Shown piece after piece: positions 49,820 to 59,038 of a stretch of 64,000 nucleotides of DNA (positions within the stretch are counted from its first letter, which is position 1; each line of letters starts with the position of its first letter). Below the pieces are notes generated by a model, which saw nothing but the letters and a program-made list of their open reading frames with translations, was not told the DNA's origin and did no database searches. Both the position numbers and the translations under genes were made by a program. Source of the stretch: JAHFRG01 sp036522275 (lineage in GTDB: Bacteria; Pseudomonadota; Gammaproteobacteria; Burkholderiales; JAHFRG01); assembly GCA_036522275.1 (NCBI GenBank), contig DATDGC010000020.1, positions 1 through 64,000 of the forward strand, written 5' to 3'.

Positions 49820-50680
49820 ATGGACTCACAATTCTTGAGCCTCAAGCCCAAGACCGAATTCACCCGCCGCGAGTTCGTGGTGAGCATGCTGGCCACCGGG
49901 TTTGCGCTCGCCGTGCAGCCCGTATCTGCGCAAACGATCCACACCGACGACGAAGGACTTACCGCAGGCGAAGTGAAAATTCCGGTACTAGACGGCAAGA
50001 TTCCTGCATACCGTGCGATGCCTGCCAAGGGCAGAGGGTTTCCGGTGGTGCTGGTGGTGCAGGAAATCTTTGGCGTGCATGAGCATATTAAAGATGTATG
50101 TCGGCGCTTCGCTAAACTAGGCTATCTGGCGATCGCGCCGGAACTCTACGCGCGCCAGGGCAATGTGTCGAAGCTCTCGGACATTCAGCAGATTCTGGAT
50201 CAAGTCGTATCCAATGTGCCGGACGCGCAAGTCATGTCCGACTTAGATGCTACGGCGACCTGGGCGGGGAAAAACCGTGGCAACACGAAAAAACTGGGTA
50301 TCACCGGTTTCTGTTGGGGCGGGCGCATCGTCTGGCTATATGCCGCGCACAGCAGCGAGCTCAAAGCCGGAGTCGCGTGGTACGGAGCACTGCTTTGGAA
50401 AACCAACAAGCTCCAGCCCAAAAATCCGATTGATATGGCGGGACTGCTCAAGGCGCCGGTGCTTGGCCTCTACGGCGGCGCCGACCCGGGCATTCCGCTC
50501 GATGCCGTGGAAGCTCTGCGCAAAGCGCTCAAAGCCGCTAAAAGCAAATCGGAAATCGTGGTTTATCCCGACACGCCGCACGGCTTTCACGCCGACTACC
50601 GGCCGAGTTACCGCAAGGAGCAGGCTGAAGACGGCTGGAAGCGGCTTAAGCAATGGTACAAGACTCACGGCGTTGCTTAG
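49820..50680 (+). CDS. Dienelactone hydrolase family protein, exported
   Basis: A Tat-like leader (FTRREFVVSMLATGFALAV) precedes an alpha/beta hydrolase of the dienelactone hydrolase family. The catalytic triad is Cys in GFCWGGRIVW, Asp in YGGADPGIPLDAV and His in TPHGFHADYR. Physiological substrate unknown. The next gene follows after 19 bp. Confidence 0.88.
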   Translation: MDSQFLSLKPKTEFTRREFVVSMLATGFALAVQPVSAQTIHTDDEGLTAGEVKIPVLDGKIPAYRAMPAKGRGFPVVLVVQEIFGVHEHIKDVCRRFAKLGYLAIAPELYARQGNVSKLSDIQQILDQVVSNVPDAQVMSDLDATATWAGKNRGNTKKLGITGFCWGGRIVWLYAAHSSELKAGVAWYGALLWKTNKLQPKNPIDMAGLLKAPVLGLYGGADPGIPLDAVEALRKALKAAKSKSEIVVYPDTPHGFHADYRPSYRKEQAEDGWKRLKQWYKTHGVA

Positions 50681-50699
50681 AACTCAAGGACCAATACTG

Positions 50700-51377
50700 A
50701 TGCGTATTCTGCCCGGCATTTTTGTCTGGTTCATGTTCAGCCTGCAGGCGCACGCTGTTGACCTTGCGAGTCTCAGCAACAAAGATGTGGTCGCAGGTCT
50801 TAAAGAAGCGTTAAGCCAGAGTTCGAACGCCGCAGTAGCAAAACTCGGCGTGAAAAACGGCTTTCTCGGCAACCAGCGCGTGAAAATCCCGCTGCCTGAC
50901 AAGCTGCAGAAAATAGACGGGGCAATGCACAAGTTTGGTCTGGGCAAGTATTCCGACGAAGTCATCGTCAGCATGAACCGCGCGGCAGAGGCCGCGGTAC
51001 CCGAGGCCAAGACGCTACTGCTGGACGCGGTGAAGAAAATGAGCGTGAAGGACGCCAAAGGCATCCTCACCGGCGGTGACGATGCGGCAACTCAGTATTT
51101 CCGCAGCAACACCGAAAGCCAACTGCGCGCCAAGTTCCTGCCGATCGTCACCAAGACTGTGCGCCAAGTCGGAGCAGTGGAAAAATATAACGAATTTACC
51201 GGAAAGGCCTCGGCGCTGGGGCTTACTGACCCTCCTAAATTGGAACCGTACGTCACGCAGAAAGCTCTGGACGGGCTGTTCCTGATGATGAAAGATGAGG
51301 AAAAAGCCATTCGCAGCAACCCGGCCGACTACAGCGGCAAGCTCCTGAAAAAAGTGTTCAGCGCGGTGGCCCGTTAG
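50700..51377 (+). CDS. DUF4197 exported protein
   Basis: The 225-residue product begins with a signal peptide (MRILPGIFVWFMFSLQAHA) and continues with the DUF4197 pattern: LASLSNKDVVAGLKEALSQ, AGILTGGDDAATQYFR-like KGILTGGDDAATQYFRSNTES, and a conserved C-terminal LDGLFLMMKDEEKAIRSNPA. Mainly helical periplasmic protein of unknown function. ATG 50700 is used because the frame upstream lies over the dienelactone hydrolase gene. Confidence 0.88.
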   Translation: MRILPGIFVWFMFSLQAHAVDLASLSNKDVVAGLKEALSQSSNAAVAKLGVKNGFLGNQRVKIPLPDKLQKIDGAMHKFGLGKYSDEVIVSMNRAAEAAVPEAKTLLLDAVKKMSVKDAKGILTGGDDAATQYFRSNTESQLRAKFLPIVTKTVRQVGAVEKYNEFTGKASALGLTDPPKLEPYVTQKALDGLFLMMKDEEKAIRSNPADYSGKLLKKVFSAVAR

Positions 51378-51479
51378 ATTTTGCCAAACGGGGGGTTTTC
51401 TGTGACTTGAATGATGCGCCACGACCTCATAAAGTGGGATATCGGGGTATAATAAATAACCATCCAGCATGACGTGTCT

Positions 51480-51896
51480 ATGACGAGCTGCGAGCTATGC
51501 GCATCATCCGGTGGCGAAATCATGTGGCGGGACATGCTATGCCGCGTGGTGCTGGTCAACGACCCGGAGCATCCCGGGTTATGCCGTGTGATATGGGATA
51601 AGCATACCCGCGAAATGACCGATCTGGCCGAAATCGAACGTCAGCATATGCTGCGTGTGGTATGCGCAGTGGAGAAGGTATTGCGCGACTTGCTCATCCC
51701 GGACAAAATCAACCAGGCGAGCCTGGGCAATGTTACTCCTCATTTGCACTGGCATGTAATTCCGCGTTATCGGGTTGATCCGCATTTTCCCAATCTGGTG
51801 TGGGGGCAAAAACTGCGCTCTACTCCGCACCTTTTGCCCCGAAAATTTAAAGCAAAGCTGCAAGCCTCTTTGCAAATGACGCTTAACCCGCATTGA
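51480..51896 (+). CDS. HIT-family hydrolase
   Basis: A histidine-triad protein (138 residues) with the motif TPHLHWHVIPRY. A Cys pair near the N-terminus (CELC) may bind zinc. HIT proteins hydrolyse nucleotide-phosphoramidates or dinucleotides. It is upstream of the PilZ-like protein and DUF971-ubiE, a common betaproteobacterial order. A TATAAT at 51448 may be part of its promoter. Start ATG 51480. Confidence 0.88.
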   Translation: MTSCELCASSGGEIMWRDMLCRVVLVNDPEHPGLCRVIWDKHTREMTDLAEIERQHMLRVVCAVEKVLRDLLIPDKINQASLGNVTPHLHWHVIPRYRVDPHFPNLVWGQKLRSTPHLLPRKFKAKLQASLQMTLNPH

Positions 51897-51911
51897 AAAA
51901 GTGATACCCAG

Positions 51912-53513
51912 ATGCTGACGACGCCGCTTCCCGACATCCGACCAGGAACCACCACAGAGTTGAGCGACGCCGCTTCCTGCAAGCACTGGGTTGAGAAATT
52001 GCCGCTCACCAACCCTACACAGGCACACCAGGCAATAACCACAGAGCTTAAGCGTTTCCTGCAATTTAAGATGGGTCCGCTGGAGCGCCTCAAAATGCTT
52101 GAACAGCTGCGCGAGACAGCGGAGTTGGTACAGACGGAGTGTGCAAAGAAATACGCCGCCAAACCGCTGCCGATGGCTGCGACGGAACTGATGTTGTGGA
52201 AACAGGTGGTTGAACTGTGGCAGACCCTGAGGGCGGCGTATCAGCGCTGCCTGCAGGATGCTGTTGAAGGCGGCGAAGAGGCGACAAAAAACGCCGCGCT
52301 CATTTGCCAGCGCTGCGTGCGTTACACGACATTATCCATTTTGGAGTATTACCTGACCAACCAGGAAGTTGGCTTGGATTTGCGGCGGCACCTGCATACG
52401 CTGTATGCGTTTGCCGAAAAACACGGCTTTGCCGATGCTGCGGTGCGTGACAGTCTTAACCGGGAAGTGAATGCCACAAGCTGCGCTGCGACCTATGCCC
52501 AGGCGCTGTTGCTCGGCCTTGGCAATCCCTATTCGCTCACGCCCAAGCAGCTCGAACTCGCCAGGCGCTGGCTGGAAAAATGGGGCGATAATATCAGTAT
52601 CACAACTACACCGTCTGAGGGCGCATTTGTGCTGGCGGTAGATCTTGAAGGCAACCAGGGCGCGAATCCCGGGCACCAAGCAAGCGCTCCCGCTTCGACC
52701 CGCTATCTTGTCGTAGATGACCTGGCCAAAAACCTCATGAAGAGAATTGTGCTGCTCGAACAAGGGCAGTCGCCTGCGGAACTCGGCCTCGGCGCAGATT
52801 GCACGCAACCCGGCTGCGAGAGCCTTCTGAAGCTGCTTTACCAGCAGTGGTGCAAGCCGGGCAGCGCGGCGGTAAATCCACGCCGTCAGATAGAGAATAC
52901 ATTGCAAGTTTGTATCGGTATTCCGGCGATTCATTATTTTGTCAGTGGCAAACCGTTCAAGCAGCCCGGATCCCCGCAACTCTCCCGCCAAGAGGAAGAA
53001 GAGCTGGCGACCTTCGGTCACCTGAGCAAGCAGCGCGAAGTAATGCGGGCTTCGCAAATGGGTTATGCCCTGGAATCCTGGAAAACCATAAACGATGGGC
53101 CCCAGGGTTTCGGCCTGGTGCGCGCGCCGGAGGGCGGCGGGTCACGCATGAACCTCCACCAGCTTATCGGAGTCTGTCCGGCAGACAGCAAGACATTTTT
53201 ATTGTGTGTGGTGCAATGGCTCACTCTCAAGCAAAACGGTGAATTGCATCTCGGCGTGCGCACGCTGCCGGGAATTCCCGAACCCGTTGCGGTACGGCCA
53301 TTTGGGGGAGTCACAGGGCCTGTTTACGTACAGGCCTTTCTACTGCCGGATGTGGCGGATCAGAAGATCGAACCTTCGCTGATTCTTCCCGGCGGCTGGT
53401 TTCAGACGAGGCGGGTCATAGAGGTGTTTACCAGCGAGCCGCAGCGCGTAAAACTCACCAAGCTCCTGGAAAAAGGCAGCGACTACGAGCAGGTAGACTT
53501 TGGAAGTGCATAA
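51912..53513 (+). CDS. Conserved hypothetical protein with C-terminal PilZ-like domain
   Basis: The first 380 residues are mainly helical and not recognised. The C-terminal 130 (SWKTINDGPQGFGLVRA ... LCVVQWLTLKQNGELHLGVRTLPG ... AVAVRPFGG-like AVRPFGGV) fit the pattern of PilZ-type proteins, in which a GG(L/F) turn and a G-xVRW(L)-like strand occur. The canonical RxxxR c-di-GMP motif is not obvious, so binding is uncertain. It lies between the HIT gene and DUF971-ubiE. Confidence 0.65.
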   Translation: MLTTPLPDIRPGTTTELSDAASCKHWVEKLPLTNPTQAHQAITTELKRFLQFKMGPLERLKMLEQLRETAELVQTECAKKYAAKPLPMAATELMLWKQVVELWQTLRAAYQRCLQDAVEGGEEATKNAALICQRCVRYTTLSILEYYLTNQEVGLDLRRHLHTLYAFAEKHGFADAAVRDSLNREVNATSCAATYAQALLLGLGNPYSLTPKQLELARRWLEKWGDNISITTTPSEGAFVLAVDLEGNQGANPGHQASAPASTRYLVVDDLAKNLMKRIVLLEQGQSPAELGLGADCTQPGCESLLKLLYQQWCKPGSAAVNPRRQIENTLQVCIGIPAIHYFVSGKPFKQPGSPQLSRQEEEELATFGHLSKQREVMRASQMGYALESWKTINDGPQGFGLVRAPEGGGSRMNLHQLIGVCPADSKTFLLCVVQWLTLKQNGELHLGVRTLPGIPEPVAVRPFGGVTGPVYVQAFLLPDVADQKIEPSLILPGGWFQTRRVIEVFTSEPQRVKLTKLLEKGSDYEQVDFGSA

Positions 53514-53624
53514 AGTCCGGTAAAACCCTTGGAAAAACCACTGTGTTAGCATTAGTTTTTGTTTTGCCCCAACTCGGTTATGATGATTTCCTGAACGCAA
53601 CGGCGGTTTCTTTGCGGACTCATC

Positions 53625-54035
53625 ATGGCAGGGCTCGACAAAAGCACCCCAACCCCGACTGAAATCAAGCTGCACCAGAAATCACGGGTATTGGAAATTT
53701 CCTTTTCCGACGGCAAAATCTTTCAGATTCCGTACGAATTTCTGCGCGTATATTCTCCTTCCGCCGAAGTGCGCGGTCACGGCCCGGGACAGGAAGTACT
53801 GCAGGTCGGCAAGAAAAATGTCGAGATTACCCGAATCGAGCCTGTAGGCAGCTATGCAGTGCAACCCTGTTTCTCGGATGGCCATGATACCGGCATTTAC
53901 TCATGGGATTACCTGTACCTGCTGGGGGTGAACCAGGAAAGCATGTGGCAGGAATACTTGAAACGCATGCAAACCGCGGGAGCAAGCCGCGAACCGGTTG
54001 CCGGAGCGTTTGAGTCCCGTCCCAAATCCAAATAG
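53625..54035 (+). CDS. DUF971 protein
   Basis: The 136-residue protein has the DUF971 pattern: TEIKLHQKSRVLEISFSDGKIF, PYEFLRVYSPSAEVRGHG, and IEPVGSYAVQPCFSDGHDTGIYSWDYLY. DUF971 domains occur in scaffold or iron-sulfur-related proteins; the role beside ubiE, conserved in betaproteobacteria, is unknown. Confidence 0.9.
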   Translation: MAGLDKSTPTPTEIKLHQKSRVLEISFSDGKIFQIPYEFLRVYSPSAEVRGHGPGQEVLQVGKKNVEITRIEPVGSYAVQPCFSDGHDTGIYSWDYLYLLGVNQESMWQEYLKRMQTAGASREPVAGAFESRPKSK

Positions 54036-54147
54036 CAACCGCCCAGGAAAGCAATGCAAACTGAGAATATCTGCCGATCACAGAATGCATGGAGAATTTC
54101 ATCTTTTACTTCCGTGTTCGTCCGGCTAATGTTTTTTAAGTTTGGTT

Positions 54148-54882
54148 ATGAGTAAATCTACCGATTTCGGTTTTCAAAAAATTGCCGAAGAGGAAAAAAC
54201 CTCCCGGGTTGCGGGCGTATTCAACTCGGTGGCAAACCGCTACGACCTGATGAACGACCTCATGTCGTTGGGCGCGCACCGGCTGTGGAAACGTTTCACC
54301 GTCGAATTGAGCGCAGTCAAGGCCGGCGATCGTGTGCTTGATATTGCCGGCGGCACCGCGGATATGAGCCTGCTCTTCGCCAAGCGCGTGGGCGAAAGCG
54401 GCACAGTATGGTTCACCGACATCAACAACAGCATGCTTAAGCTCGGCCGCGATCGGCTGCTCGACAAAGGGCTGCCATTACCGGTCACACAATGCGACGC
54501 GGAAAAACTGCCTTTCCCCAGCGATTACTTCGATTGCGTGAGCGTTGCCTATGGTCTCAGGAACATGACGCACAAGGATTTGGCGCTCAAGGAAATGCTG
54601 CGCGTGTTAAGACCCGGCGGGCGGCTTTTGGTGCTGGAGTTTTCCAAAATCTGGAAACCCCTGCAGCCGCTCTACGATGTGTATTCGTTCAAGGTATTAC
54701 CGGCTCTGGGCAAGCTCGTCGTCAACGACGCAGACAGCTACCACTATCTCGCCGAATCCATCCGCATGCACCCTTCCCAGGAAGAACTGAAGCAGATGAT
54801 GGAAAGCGCGGGATTCGAGCGCGTCGAATACTTCAACCTCAGCGCAGGTGTCGTCGCGCTGCACCGCGGCTACAAGTTTTAA
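54148..54882 (+). CDS. ubiE: Ubiquinone/menaquinone C-methyltransferase UbiE
   Basis: The SAM-dependent methyltransferase for demethylquinones: FNSVANRYDLMNDLMS, motif I VLDIAGGTADMSLLFA, and the family hallmark SVAYGLRNMTHKDLALKEMLRVLRPGG. The length (244) is normal. ATG 54148 is preferred to an upstream TTG. It is followed by three genes not part of quinone biosynthesis before ubiJ and ubiB. Confidence 0.95.
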   Translation: MSKSTDFGFQKIAEEEKTSRVAGVFNSVANRYDLMNDLMSLGAHRLWKRFTVELSAVKAGDRVLDIAGGTADMSLLFAKRVGESGTVWFTDINNSMLKLGRDRLLDKGLPLPVTQCDAEKLPFPSDYFDCVSVAYGLRNMTHKDLALKEMLRVLRPGGRLLVLEFSKIWKPLQPLYDVYSFKVLPALGKLVVNDADSYHYLAESIRMHPSQEELKQMMESAGFERVEYFNLSAGVVALHRGYKF

Positions 54883-54888
54883 AACTCA

Positions 54889-56328
54889 GTGGACACTATC
54901 ACGGTTAATCCTCCCGGATTGCAATCACGCTTCACTGGCGCATTCAAAGTCATTCTCATTAACCTCTATGAGCTGGGACGGCAACCCTTTGCGCTGGCCG
55001 AACCCGCGGCATGGCTGAAACGCGAGGGATTTGAAGTTACCTGCCTTGATCTTTCCTTGCAAAAGCTCGATGCGGAGGCGCTGGCAGAAACTTCGCTGGT
55101 CGCCATATACGTCGGCATGCACACTGCAACGCGCATTGCAGTGAAAGCGCTGCCACACATCAAACAGCTTGCTCCCGGGGCGCACCTGTGCGTCTATGGC
55201 TTGTACGCGCCCATGAATGAAGTGCTCTTGAGAAGCCTCGGGGTGCAAACCGTACTTGGCGGTGAATTCGAGCCGGGACTGCTAAATCTGGCACAACGGC
55301 TCAGAAACAAGCAAATCTCTGCTACGCAAGTTGAACCGGTGGTTAATCTGAACAAAATCGATTTTGTAGTGCCTGAGCGTTCGATTCTTCCGCATTTGCA
55401 GCACTACACCCGGCTGGAACTGCCTGACGGAAGCAAAAAAGTGGTTGGCTTTGCCGAAGCCAGCCGCGGCTGCAAACATCTATGCCGCCATTGCCCGGTG
55501 GTGCCGGTGTACCGGGGCAAGTTCCGCATTGTGCCGGTGGAGGTAGTGCTGGCGGATATCCGCCAGCAGGTAGCGATGGGCGCGCAGCATATTTCCTTCG
55601 GCGACCCTGATTTCTTCAACGGCCCGGCCCATGCCCTGAAAATCGTGCGCGCGTTGCACGGGGAATTTCCCAAAATCACTTACGACGCCACTATCAAAGT
55701 GCAGCACCTAATCAAACATGCGAGCCTCTTGTCGGAATTGAAAAAAACCGGCTGCCTGTTCATTACCTCGGCAGTGGAATCAGTGGACGACCGCATTCTT
55801 GAATACCTGGCCAAAAACCACTCGAGTGAGGATTTCAACCGCGTTGTAGCGCTGATGCGCGAAGCTGGTATCGCTTTTTCTCCGACTTTTGTCGCATTCA
55901 CCCCGTGGATCACGCTCGAAGGTTATATCGAACTGTTGCGGCGTATCGCCGATCTCGATCTCGTTGAAAGCGTGCCGCCGGTGCAACTTTCCATTCGCCT
56001 GCTGATTCCCGAAGGTTCATACCTGCTGCAATTGCCGGGTTTTCGCGATCTCACCGAGGATTTCGACCCGGGTCTTTTGGGCTATCCGTGGCGGCATCGC
56101 GATCCGCGGGTGGATCGCCTGCAAAGCCAGGTGCAATCGCTGGTTGAACAGTCGAAGAAGCTCCCGCGCCGCGAAGCGTTCGAACACGTCTGGCAAACGG
56201 CGCATGGCGCGCTGGGCATTCCCATTCCTGCTTTGCCCAAGTCCAAAAACCAAGAACCGGCCCCCCGATTATCCGAGTCCTGGTATTGCTGTGCCGAGCC
56301 AACCCATCAGCAGTTGCAGAGTTTTTAG
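54889..56328 (+). CDS. CUAEP/CCAEP-tail radical SAM protein with B12-binding-like domain
   Basis: Residues about 20-140 resemble a B12-binding domain, followed by a radical SAM domain with C195-x3-C199-x2-C202 (SRGCKHLCRHCPVV) and GDPDFFNGPAHAL. The C-terminus SWYCCAEPTH is the CCAEP tail that defines a small family where the second Cys is selenocysteine in some members; here codons are TGC TGT, with no UGA. Function unknown. It starts with GTG six bases after ubiE and is followed by an ATP-grasp gene, as in other members (recollection). Confidence 0.85.
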   Translation: MDTITVNPPGLQSRFTGAFKVILINLYELGRQPFALAEPAAWLKREGFEVTCLDLSLQKLDAEALAETSLVAIYVGMHTATRIAVKALPHIKQLAPGAHLCVYGLYAPMNEVLLRSLGVQTVLGGEFEPGLLNLAQRLRNKQISATQVEPVVNLNKIDFVVPERSILPHLQHYTRLELPDGSKKVVGFAEASRGCKHLCRHCPVVPVYRGKFRIVPVEVVLADIRQQVAMGAQHISFGDPDFFNGPAHALKIVRALHGEFPKITYDATIKVQHLIKHASLLSELKKTGCLFITSAVESVDDRILEYLAKNHSSEDFNRVVALMREAGIAFSPTFVAFTPWITLEGYIELLRRIADLDLVESVPPVQLSIRLLIPEGSYLLQLPGFRDLTEDFDPGLLGYPWRHRDPRVDRLQSQVQSLVEQSKKLPRREAFEHVWQTAHGALGIPIPALPKSKNQEPAPRLSESWYCCAEPTHQQLQSF

Positions 56329-56374
56329 GGACGAACCTGGCGTCCTTGGCGCCTTGGCAGCTTGGAATTAATAA

Positions 56375-57622
56375 ATGAAGCACATACTCCTCCTTCTTCC
56401 AACCACCTCTTACCGCAACAACGATTTCCTCGCCGCGGCCGAAGCGCTCAACGCCGAAATCATCAGCACAGCCGATTACTGCCATCAACTCGCGCCGCAA
56501 TGGGGATTGACGCCCATCATGTCGGTGCATTTCGATATGCCCGAACAGGCAGCGGGAACCATCCTGCAAGCGCTTACGCGCAAGCCCGAAGCGGTGCTGG
56601 CGGTGGATGATCACGGCCTCGAGCTTGCGGCATTACTCAATGAGCGCCTTGGGCTTACAGGAAACAAGCCGCAGGCGGTGCGAAGGCTGCGCGACAAACT
56701 GGCATTCCGCAAGCTGCTCAGCGCGCATGGATTCAACTGCCCTGAATTTCATCATCTGCCGGATAACGACGATCCTGCCGCCCTAATTCCGCGGCTGCGT
56801 TTCCCGGTAGTGGTCAAAGCAAGAAGACTCTCGGCGAGCCGCGGCGTAATCCGTGCCGACAATCCACAGCAATACCTGCAGGCCATAACCCGGGTGCGCG
56901 CAATCCAGAACAAGGCCGACCGCGACGCTGCAGCGCTTGGCCTGGTTATAGAAAGCTTTATTCCAGGGATGGAATACGCTCTTGAAGGCCTACTGGAAGA
57001 TGGTCACCTCAAAACCCTCGCGCTCTTTGACAAGCCTGATCGGCTGGATGGGCCCTATTTCGAGGAAACGCTTTATGTCACGCCCTCACGGCTGCCGCGA
57101 AAAACCCAGGATGAGATACAGCAAACTGTGCAGCGCGCCTGTAATGTCGCAGGACTGACTACCGGCCCAACGCATGCGGAAATGCGCTTGAACAGCGCAG
57201 GCATCTGGCTTCTGGAAATTGCAGCGCGCTCAATCGGCGGCTTGTGCGGGCGTGTATTGCGCCATACATTGGGAATGAGCATCGAGGAACTGATTTTGCG
57301 TCATGCTCTGGGCGAAAAGCTCCCCGCACCTGACTTTGACTGCGCTGCCGGCGTAATGATGATCCCGATCCCGATGCGCGGCATATATCAGGGTGTGCAC
57401 AATCTCGACCTCGCCGGGAAATTGCCGGGCATCGCCGATATCCAAATCACCGCTGAAATCGGGCATATCGTCATTCCGCCGCCTGAAGGCGCAAGCTATC
57501 TCGGCTTTATTTTTGCCAGCGCCGCGAACCCGCAGGAGGTTGAATCGGTCATAAGATCAGCGCACCGGTGTTTGCAATTTGATATTCAGCCCGAATTCCA
57601 AATGGTAGAATCTTCAACATGA
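56375..57622 (+). CDS. ATP-grasp enzyme of unknown specificity
   Basis: The 415-residue protein has an N-terminal alpha/beta domain and an ATP-grasp fold: RDKLAFRKLLSAHGFNCPEF, FPVVVKARRLSASRGVIRA (nucleotide-binding Lys), GLVIESFIPGMEYALEGLL, and the metal-binding HAEMRLNSAGIWLLEIAARS. It resembles carboxylate-amine ligases that join amino acids. It is likely functionally linked to the radical SAM gene. Overlaps the Tim44-like gene by 4 bp (ATGA). Confidence 0.85.
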   Translation: MKHILLLLPTTSYRNNDFLAAAEALNAEIISTADYCHQLAPQWGLTPIMSVHFDMPEQAAGTILQALTRKPEAVLAVDDHGLELAALLNERLGLTGNKPQAVRRLRDKLAFRKLLSAHGFNCPEFHHLPDNDDPAALIPRLRFPVVVKARRLSASRGVIRADNPQQYLQAITRVRAIQNKADRDAAALGLVIESFIPGMEYALEGLLEDGHLKTLALFDKPDRLDGPYFEETLYVTPSRLPRKTQDEIQQTVQRACNVAGLTTGPTHAEMRLNSAGIWLLEIAARSIGGLCGRVLRHTLGMSIEELILRHALGEKLPAPDFDCAAGVMMIPIPMRGIYQGVHNLDLAGKLPGIADIQITAEIGHIVIPPPEGASYLGFIFASAANPQEVESVIRSAHRCLQFDIQPEFQMVESST

Positions 57623-58446
57623 AACATACCGCCATAAAAAGATTTATCCTGCTGCTCGTTCTTGCCTTGGTAAGCCTTGGGTTTGCCAGCCATGACGCTC
57701 CAGCAGCCAAGCGCCTCGGCAGCGGGAGCAGCCTCGGCAAGCAGCATGATTCGGCAAGCCGTCACGCCTCGCCCATCACCCCGCCTCCAGCCCAGGCCCC
57801 CTCACCTGCTCCAGCGGGCAGTACCTGGCTGTTCGCGGGATTGGCGGCAGGCGGATTGCTTGCGGCTTTGTTTACCGGCGGCGCCTTTAATGGAATCCGC
57901 TTCGCAGACATAGCGATGATCGCGCTGCTGTTTGGAGCGGTGTTTTTCATCATTCGCATATTGCGCAAGAAACCGGTAAACGAACCGATGCAGTACGCTG
58001 CGCTGGGAGCGGAAACCACGCCTTCGCTGCCGGCAAGGATGTTCGGCGGCGTGGCACGACCTGCGCCCTATCCGGTTGGTTTCGAAATCGACCCTTTCCT
58101 GCGCAACGCCAAGGCGGGCTTCATCCGCCTGCAAGCCGCGAATGACAACAAGGAACTCGACACTATCCGCGACTACACGACACCGGAAACGTTTGATGAA
58201 TTGAGCAAGCAAATCGCAACGCGCGGCAATGACCCGAAAAAAACCGACATCATCACGCTCGATGCGGAAGTGCTGGACGTGGTAATTGAAGATAATTTGG
58301 CCATTGCCAGTGTGCGCTTCAGCGGGCTCATCCGTGAAGCCACCGGCGCACCAGCCCGGCCGTTCTATGAAATCTGGAACGTGCAGAAATACCTGGGCGA
58401 GCCCGATTCGGTGTGGCTGCTCGCCGGCATTCAGCAAGTTCGCTGA
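57619..58446 (+). CDS. Tim44-like exported/membrane protein
   Basis: A signal peptide or anchor (residues 10-30) and a Pro/Ala/Ser-rich linker are followed by two transmembrane segments (about 70-90, 95-115) and a C-terminal Tim44-like domain (FLRNAKAGFIRLQAANDNKELDTIRDYTTPE, then FYEIWNVQKYLGEPDSVWLLAGIQQ). Related bacterial proteins are membrane-bound with unknown roles. Translationally coupled to the ATP-grasp gene. Confidence 0.88.
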   Translation: MKHTAIKRFILLLVLALVSLGFASHDAPAAKRLGSGSSLGKQHDSASRHASPITPPPAQAPSPAPAGSTWLFAGLAAGGLLAALFTGGAFNGIRFADIAMIALLFGAVFFIIRILRKKPVNEPMQYAALGAETTPSLPARMFGGVARPAPYPVGFEIDPFLRNAKAGFIRLQAANDNKELDTIRDYTTPETFDELSKQIATRGNDPKKTDIITLDAEVLDVVIEDNLAIASVRFSGLIREATGAPARPFYEIWNVQKYLGEPDSVWLLAGIQQVR

Positions 58447-58455
58447 ATCCTCCGA

Positions 58456-59013
58456 ATGTTCGATGCGGCTTTGAACCATCTGCTGCGCAGCGAATCCTGG
58501 GCTCGCGGGCGGCTTAAACCCTTTGCCGGCAAGACTGCGCATTTCCTGGTTCCGCCGTTTTCTTTGTCGCTCACCGTTACCTCCAGTGGCGAAGTGGCAA
58601 AGGCTGCGGACGATGCGGCGCCTGATGCCAAATTTGCCCTCACTCCGCCGCTACTGCTGCGTCTTCTCGGGCGCGACGAGGCAGCTTATAAGCAGGTTGA
58701 AATTACCGGGGACAGCGATTTTGCCGGCGAAATCGCTTATATCGCAAAAAACCTGCGCTGGGACGCGGCGGAGGATTTAAGCCGTATTTTCGGCGATATC
58801 GCGGCGCAGCGCATCGTCAGCACCGCTCAAAGTTTCAACACCTGGGGCAAGCAGACGTTCGACAGCTTGAGCCGCTCTTTTGCCGAATACTGGATCGAAG
58901 AACGGCCGCTGATTGCAAAATCCGCTCACGTTAAACAATTCATCGCCGAAGTGGATGCCCTGCGCGATGATGTCGAGCGCCTGGAAAAGCGCGTTGAAAA
59001 GCTAGCCCGCTAG
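58456..59013 (+). CDS. ubiJ: Ubiquinone biosynthesis accessory factor UbiJ
   Basis: An SCP2 sterol-carrier-type domain (residues 1-110; LTVTSSGEVAKAADDAAPDAKFALTP) followed by a helical coiled coil (VDALRDDVERLEKRVEKLA). UbiJ binds the hydrophobic ubiquinone intermediates in the Ubi complex. Lies upstream of ubiB as in other proteobacteria. Confidence 0.88.
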   Translation: MFDAALNHLLRSESWARGRLKPFAGKTAHFLVPPFSLSLTVTSSGEVAKAADDAAPDAKFALTPPLLLRLLGRDEAAYKQVEITGDSDFAGEIAYIAKNLRWDAAEDLSRIFGDIAAQRIVSTAQSFNTWGKQTFDSLSRSFAEYWIEERPLIAKSAHVKQFIAEVDALRDDVERLEKRVEKLAR

Positions 59014-59038
59014 CTCGCCTGGCGGTTACAATCCGCGC

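Noticed and set aside
56269..56300. Selenocysteine codon in the CCAEP tail
   Set aside because: The two Cys codons are TGC and TGT; there is no in-frame TGA before the stop.
56329..56374. Cttggcg-type short repeats between the radical SAM and ATP-grasp genes
   Set aside because: The spacing is closer to 8 bp and there is no second arm, so it was not counted with the heptad elements.
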